Source: a bacterium
Lineage (GTDB): Bacteria; UBA9089; JASEGY01
DNA: 6,832 nt
Direction of reading: 5' to 3'
NCBI GenBank assembly: GCA_030019105.1
Contig: JASEGY010000194.1
Location: forward strand, 1-6,832
Shown here: positions 4,252-6,832 of the stretch, piece after piece
How positions within the stretch are numbered: the first letter of the stretch is position 1
How the letters are laid out: each line of letters opens with the position of its first letter
Notes under the pieces: model-generated
The model's input: the letters and a program-made list of their open reading frames with translations, nothing else
Told to the model about the DNA's origin: nothing
The model's database searches: none
Translations under genes and position numbers: made by a program

Positions 4252-6681
4252 ATGTCAACTTCCATTTTGGCAGGTATAGGCTCAGGGATGATGTCGGGCA
4301 TCGACACGGAACAACTTGTCGAGGCCTTAATAACTATAGACCGGCACAAAGCAGTTAAGTGGGAAGCCGAGAAAACAAGCAACGAGCTTAAGACGCAGTC
4401 TCTGCTGGATATTAACACCAAGCTGCTGACTCTCCAAACCAGAAGCACTTCATTGCTTTCGAAAACCCTTTTTGAAACAAAAAAGGCGACCGTAACGGAT
4501 GAGGACATCTTCTCTGCTGCGGTGAGCAGTAACGCGATAGCAGGTTCTTATAATATCGAGGTTCTTCAATTAGCCACTCCTTCCGTTAGTCAAAGCACAG
4601 GAGAGTTGAATGATACGACCGGTATCGGCACTAATGCCTTTAAGAGCCAGGGAGAGGTAGTCAGGGGCAGGGGAAAGATAGATACCTCCAAATCTTTTAA
4701 AGATGCCGGCTTTGAACACGCGATTGACGGTTCGGTAACCATCAGCGGTAATGGCGGGACGACCAAAGAGACCTTCTATTTAGCTGCCTACGATACGGTT
4801 CAGGACTTTTTGGACGATGTTTCCACCTCAGCCAATTCCAAAGTAAACCTACTTTATGATGCCAACCAGGACGTCTTCACCATTAACTCTGATGTTGGCA
4901 GCACAGTGATCTTTTCTGCTGCCGGAACCAATGATTTCTTTAAAGAAGTCAATCTCTCGAGGGGTGTAGTAGCTGATGCCAAGCTATCCGATGCTGATTT
5001 CGGCGTCAATGATGTAGATGCGTTAAGCGCCGGCTCCTTCAGGGTAAATGGGGTTAAGATCACCTGGGATGCCGATACGGACAGTTTAAATACTATTTTA
5101 TCCAGGATAAACAATTCTACGGCCGGAGTAACTGCCTTTTATGATCCTGACCTGGATAAAATCGTTCTTACCTCAAAGTCAGGCGGCGCCGCGCCTATCT
5201 CAGTGATTGACGAGCAGGGAACTTTTGCGGCTAATTCTTTGAACCTGAGTTCTACTTATACCGAAGGCCAGGTGGCCAGGATCAAGGTTAATGGTTCGGA
5301 TGTAATAGAGAAGAATTCTAACACCTTTACTTTAGGGAGCGGGCTTACCCTTAACTTAAAAAAGCTTGGCTCGGCGACCGTAAACGTAACCCAGGACACT
5401 TCAGGGGCGGAAACAGCCATAAAAAGCTTTGTCGAAGAGTTTAACGCCATCATAGATATTATTAATAAAGAGACTGTTCTCGACCTTGAATCTAAGAAAA
5501 AGGGCATCTTACAGGGCAGCAGTGCGGTCGAGAATATTGCCCACCGGCTCCTCAGCCTGGCAACTGATCGCTACAATATAAAGACTGCCCTGACCAGCAG
5601 CCAGCAAGTTACTAATAAGAGAGATACAGGGATAGATAAAACCAAATCCTTTAACGCCGCCGCTTTTGATACTACTCCGGATGGAACCTTGACCATCAAC
5701 GGAGCGGCCTTCTCTATTGGGGATTATTCTACGGTAGAGAATTTTATGCATGCCATAAACGACTACCAAAAGAGCAGTACCGGCACAGGGGTCAGCGTGA
5801 CGGTAAGTAACTCCTGGGCCACCTCAGGATTGGGCTTTACTCCAGGCTCAGGTGACAAAGCAACTATTAATGGAGCCACCTTTAACCTGAGTAACTATAC
5901 TACTGTCAGCGAGTTTATGCAGGCCGTAAATGATTCCACTCAGGCTGATGCCACCATAACTTATGCCAATAACCGGTTTACTATTAGGCGTGATACGGCA
6001 AATAGAGAGCTGGACCTGGCGGAAGAGGGAACAGATAAGTTCTTCTCAGCGGCCAGGATTTCAGTGCTTGATCCGGAAGTTACCATCTCTTACAGCCAGT
6101 CTGAGGATAAATTTAAAATTGAAGCCAATACTCAGGGGGCGGCTATCATCCTTTCTGCTACAGGGACAAACGACTTCTTGAGTGAGGTCAATATCACTGC
6201 TGGAACTTATACTTCTCCGTCCTTAGATTCCGCCCTTGATGAGTTAGCTGAAATAGGTATTACGACCGGCAGCTTCGATGATAAGAAAATGAGGGACAAG
6301 TTAGTTATTGATGAGGCCAAATTAAAGGATGCCCTCTTAGCAAACCCGCAGAAAGTGCAGGACCTTTTTGGTAAGGATACGGATGGTGATTTAGTTAAGG
6401 ATTACGGCGTCGGCTTTTCCTTTAAGGAATTTTTGAAGCTTCAAACTAAGACCGGTGGAGAGACAACCCGGGGGATCATTAGAGGAGAGATTAATCTTCT
6501 CAGCCAACAGAATAAACGGATCGATGAAGATATCAGTGACCTGGACCGCAGACTGGAAATGAAGGAGGTACGACTGCGCAGACAATTCACAGCAATGGAA
6601 CAGGCCTTCGCTCAGTCACAAAGTGTAATGCAGAACCTGCAAAGGATAGGGGCTTTGAATAATAACAATCGCAAAAAATAA
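4252..6681 (+). CDS. fliD: Flagellar filament capping protein FliD (HAP2)
   Basis: FliD sits at the filament tip as an oligomeric cap and guides flagellin folding into the filament. The FliD N-terminal domain (about 8-115) shows GIGSGMMSGIDTEQLVEALI and, near 98, GSYNIEVLQLA. The C-terminal domain begins at AETAIKSFVEEFNAIIDIIN (386-405) and resumes at LDELAEIGITTGSF (662-675), KLVIDEAKLKDALLANPQKV and the coiled-coil tail INLLSQQNKRIDEDISDLDR (747-766). At 809 residues it is well above the usual 450-700. Two modules lie in the middle (about 146-238 and 253-332), followed by the usual ARIKVNG/GLTLNLK segment (342-369). A further insert of about 215 residues (445-657) splits the C-terminal domain and carries two more modules, one nested in the other. 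The ATG is supported by AAGGAG at 4240-4245. No fliS follows; a terminator closes the unit. Confidence 0.95.
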   Translation: MSTSILAGIGSGMMSGIDTEQLVEALITIDRHKAVKWEAEKTSNELKTQSLLDINTKLLTLQTRSTSLLSKTLFETKKATVTDEDIFSAAVSSNAIAGSYNIEVLQLATPSVSQSTGELNDTTGIGTNAFKSQGEVVRGRGKIDTSKSFKDAGFEHAIDGSVTISGNGGTTKETFYLAAYDTVQDFLDDVSTSANSKVNLLYDANQDVFTINSDVGSTVIFSAAGTNDFFKEVNLSRGVVADAKLSDADFGVNDVDALSAGSFRVNGVKITWDADTDSLNTILSRINNSTAGVTAFYDPDLDKIVLTSKSGGAAPISVIDEQGTFAANSLNLSSTYTEGQVARIKVNGSDVIEKNSNTFTLGSGLTLNLKKLGSATVNVTQDTSGAETAIKSFVEEFNAIIDIINKETVLDLESKKKGILQGSSAVENIAHRLLSLATDRYNIKTALTSSQQVTNKRDTGIDKTKSFNAAAFDTTPDGTLTINGAAFSIGDYSTVENFMHAINDYQKSSTGTGVSVTVSNSWATSGLGFTPGSGDKATINGATFNLSNYTTVSEFMQAVNDSTQADATITYANNRFTIRRDTANRELDLAEEGTDKFFSAARISVLDPEVTISYSQSEDKFKIEANTQGAAIILSATGTNDFLSEVNITAGTYTSPSLDSALDELAEIGITTGSFDDKKMRDKLVIDEAKLKDALLANPQKVQDLFGKDTDGDLVKDYGVGFSFKEFLKLQTKTGGETTRGIIRGEINLLSQQNKRIDEDISDLDRRLEMKEVRLRRQFTAMEQAFAQSQSVMQNLQRIGALNNNNRKK
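4687..4965 (+). repeat. FliD module 1 (IN-motif-like)
   Basis: Residues 146-238 contain SFKDAGFEHAIDGSVTISG, AAYDTVQDFLDDV, VNLLYDANQDVFTINSD and GTNDFFKEVNLSRG. Its last part closely matches the end of module 3 (IFSAAGTNDFFKEVN versus ILSATGTNDFLSEVN). Confidence 0.75.
5008..5247 (+). repeat. FliD module 2, canonical flagellin hook IN motif
   Basis: Residues 253-332 contain ALSAGSFRVNGVKITWDADT, SLNTILSRINNSTAGVTAFY and DKIVLTSKSGG. This is the ordinary Flagellin_IN form found in many FliD and hook-associated proteins. It lacks the FF ending of the other modules and is presumably the ancestral copy. Confidence 0.75.
5641..6210 (+). repeat. FliD module 3, split into two halves
   Basis: The N-half (residues 464-508: SFNAAAFDTTPDGTLTINGA, FSIGDYSTVENFMHAIN) stops before the expected TI.Y strand. 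The C-half appears at residues 607-653 (PEVTISYSQSEDKFKIEAN, GTNDFLSEVNITAG). A complete module lies between them. The C-half resembles the end of FliD module 1. An alternative is two tandem modules that each lost one half. Confidence 0.6.
5821..6063 (+). repeat. FliD module 4, complete and nested in module 3
   Basis: Residues 524-604 contain GSGDKATINGATFNLSNYTT, VSEFMQAVNDSTQADATITY, NNRFTIRRDT and DKFFSAARIS. Its closest relative is flagellin module A: FMQA[IV]N.S.QA[ND]ATITY and FF[TS]AARI are shared. At the DNA level 41 of 49 bases match between 5917-5965 and 1536-1584. Confidence 0.75.
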
Positions 6682-6728
6682 ATCGAAACAATAATTTGTT
6701 TAATAGGGATATCGATACAAAACCGGCC

Positions 6729-6763
6729 AAAGGAGGAGCCTAATTTGAGGCGACTCCTTTTTT
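6729..6763 (+). terminator. Intrinsic terminator of fliD
   Basis: AAAGGAG (6729-6735) pairs with CTCCTTT (6754-6760), and GCCT (6738-6741) with AGGC (6748-6751) inside it. The two helices are separated by a symmetrical GA/GA internal loop that can form tandem G-A pairs. Six T residues (6758-6763) follow. It lies about 50 bases after the fliD stop, so fliD ends its transcription unit. The remaining bases to 6832 show no feature. Confidence 0.85.
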
Positions 6764-6832
6764 GTTTGGGGATTAGTAGGTATAGTGCTTAAGAAAAAGA
6801 TTTTGGGGTTGGTTGAAGATTGGAGTTTAGGC

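Overview
The window is a three-gene flagellar filament locus, with all genes on the + strand: flagellin (879-3245), FlaG (3598-3951) and the filament cap FliD (4252-6681). Gene order, the sigma-28-like GCCGATAA boxes, Shine-Dalgarno sites and intrinsic terminators show a flagellated bacterium. The A+T-rich spacers carry short palindromes and degenerate 'CGCAGAT', 'GGATTGC' and 'ATTACGGAT' motifs. I associate such motifs, from memory only, with genomes of uncultured Gram-negative-type lineages; the sequence itself does not fix a phylum.

Layout. Positions 1-878 hold no convincing protein gene. They contain a sigma-28-like promoter (159-186) followed about 100 bases later by an intrinsic terminator (288-340), which would give a short structured transcript. 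Next come a patch of degenerate repeats, a second GCCGATTA box (542-549) and a purine-rich flagellin leader. The leader has two hairpins with GGA in their loops, as expected of CsrA target sites. After the 788-residue flagellin, the 352-base spacer holds a perfect 17-bp hairpin, a G/C-rich hairpin and a nested inverted-repeat element. FlaG follows with a near-perfect Shine-Dalgarno. The next 300 bases hold a MITE-like element (imperfect terminal inverted repeats flanked by imperfect direct repeats), a consensus GCCGATAA box and a hairpin with an ACGGAG loop touching the fliD Shine-Dalgarno. The 809-residue FliD is followed by a clear intrinsic terminator (6729-6763). Nothing further is seen to 6832.

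How the genes work together. Flagellin polymerises into the filament, FliD caps the tip and folds incoming flagellin, and FlaG is a small accessory factor associated with filament length. The notable point is that flagellin and FliD are both much enlarged by copies of one beta-rich module (extended relatives of the flagellin hook IN motif). There are three copies in the flagellin variable region and four in FliD. One FliD module appears to be inserted inside another, and one flagellin/FliD pair is still 84% identical over 49 bases of DNA. Filament and cap therefore seem to be decorated from a common module pool. At the RNA level both genes carry leader hairpins that suggest CsrA control, and the upstream short transcript has GGA hairpins of the kind that sequester CsrA; both are inferences.
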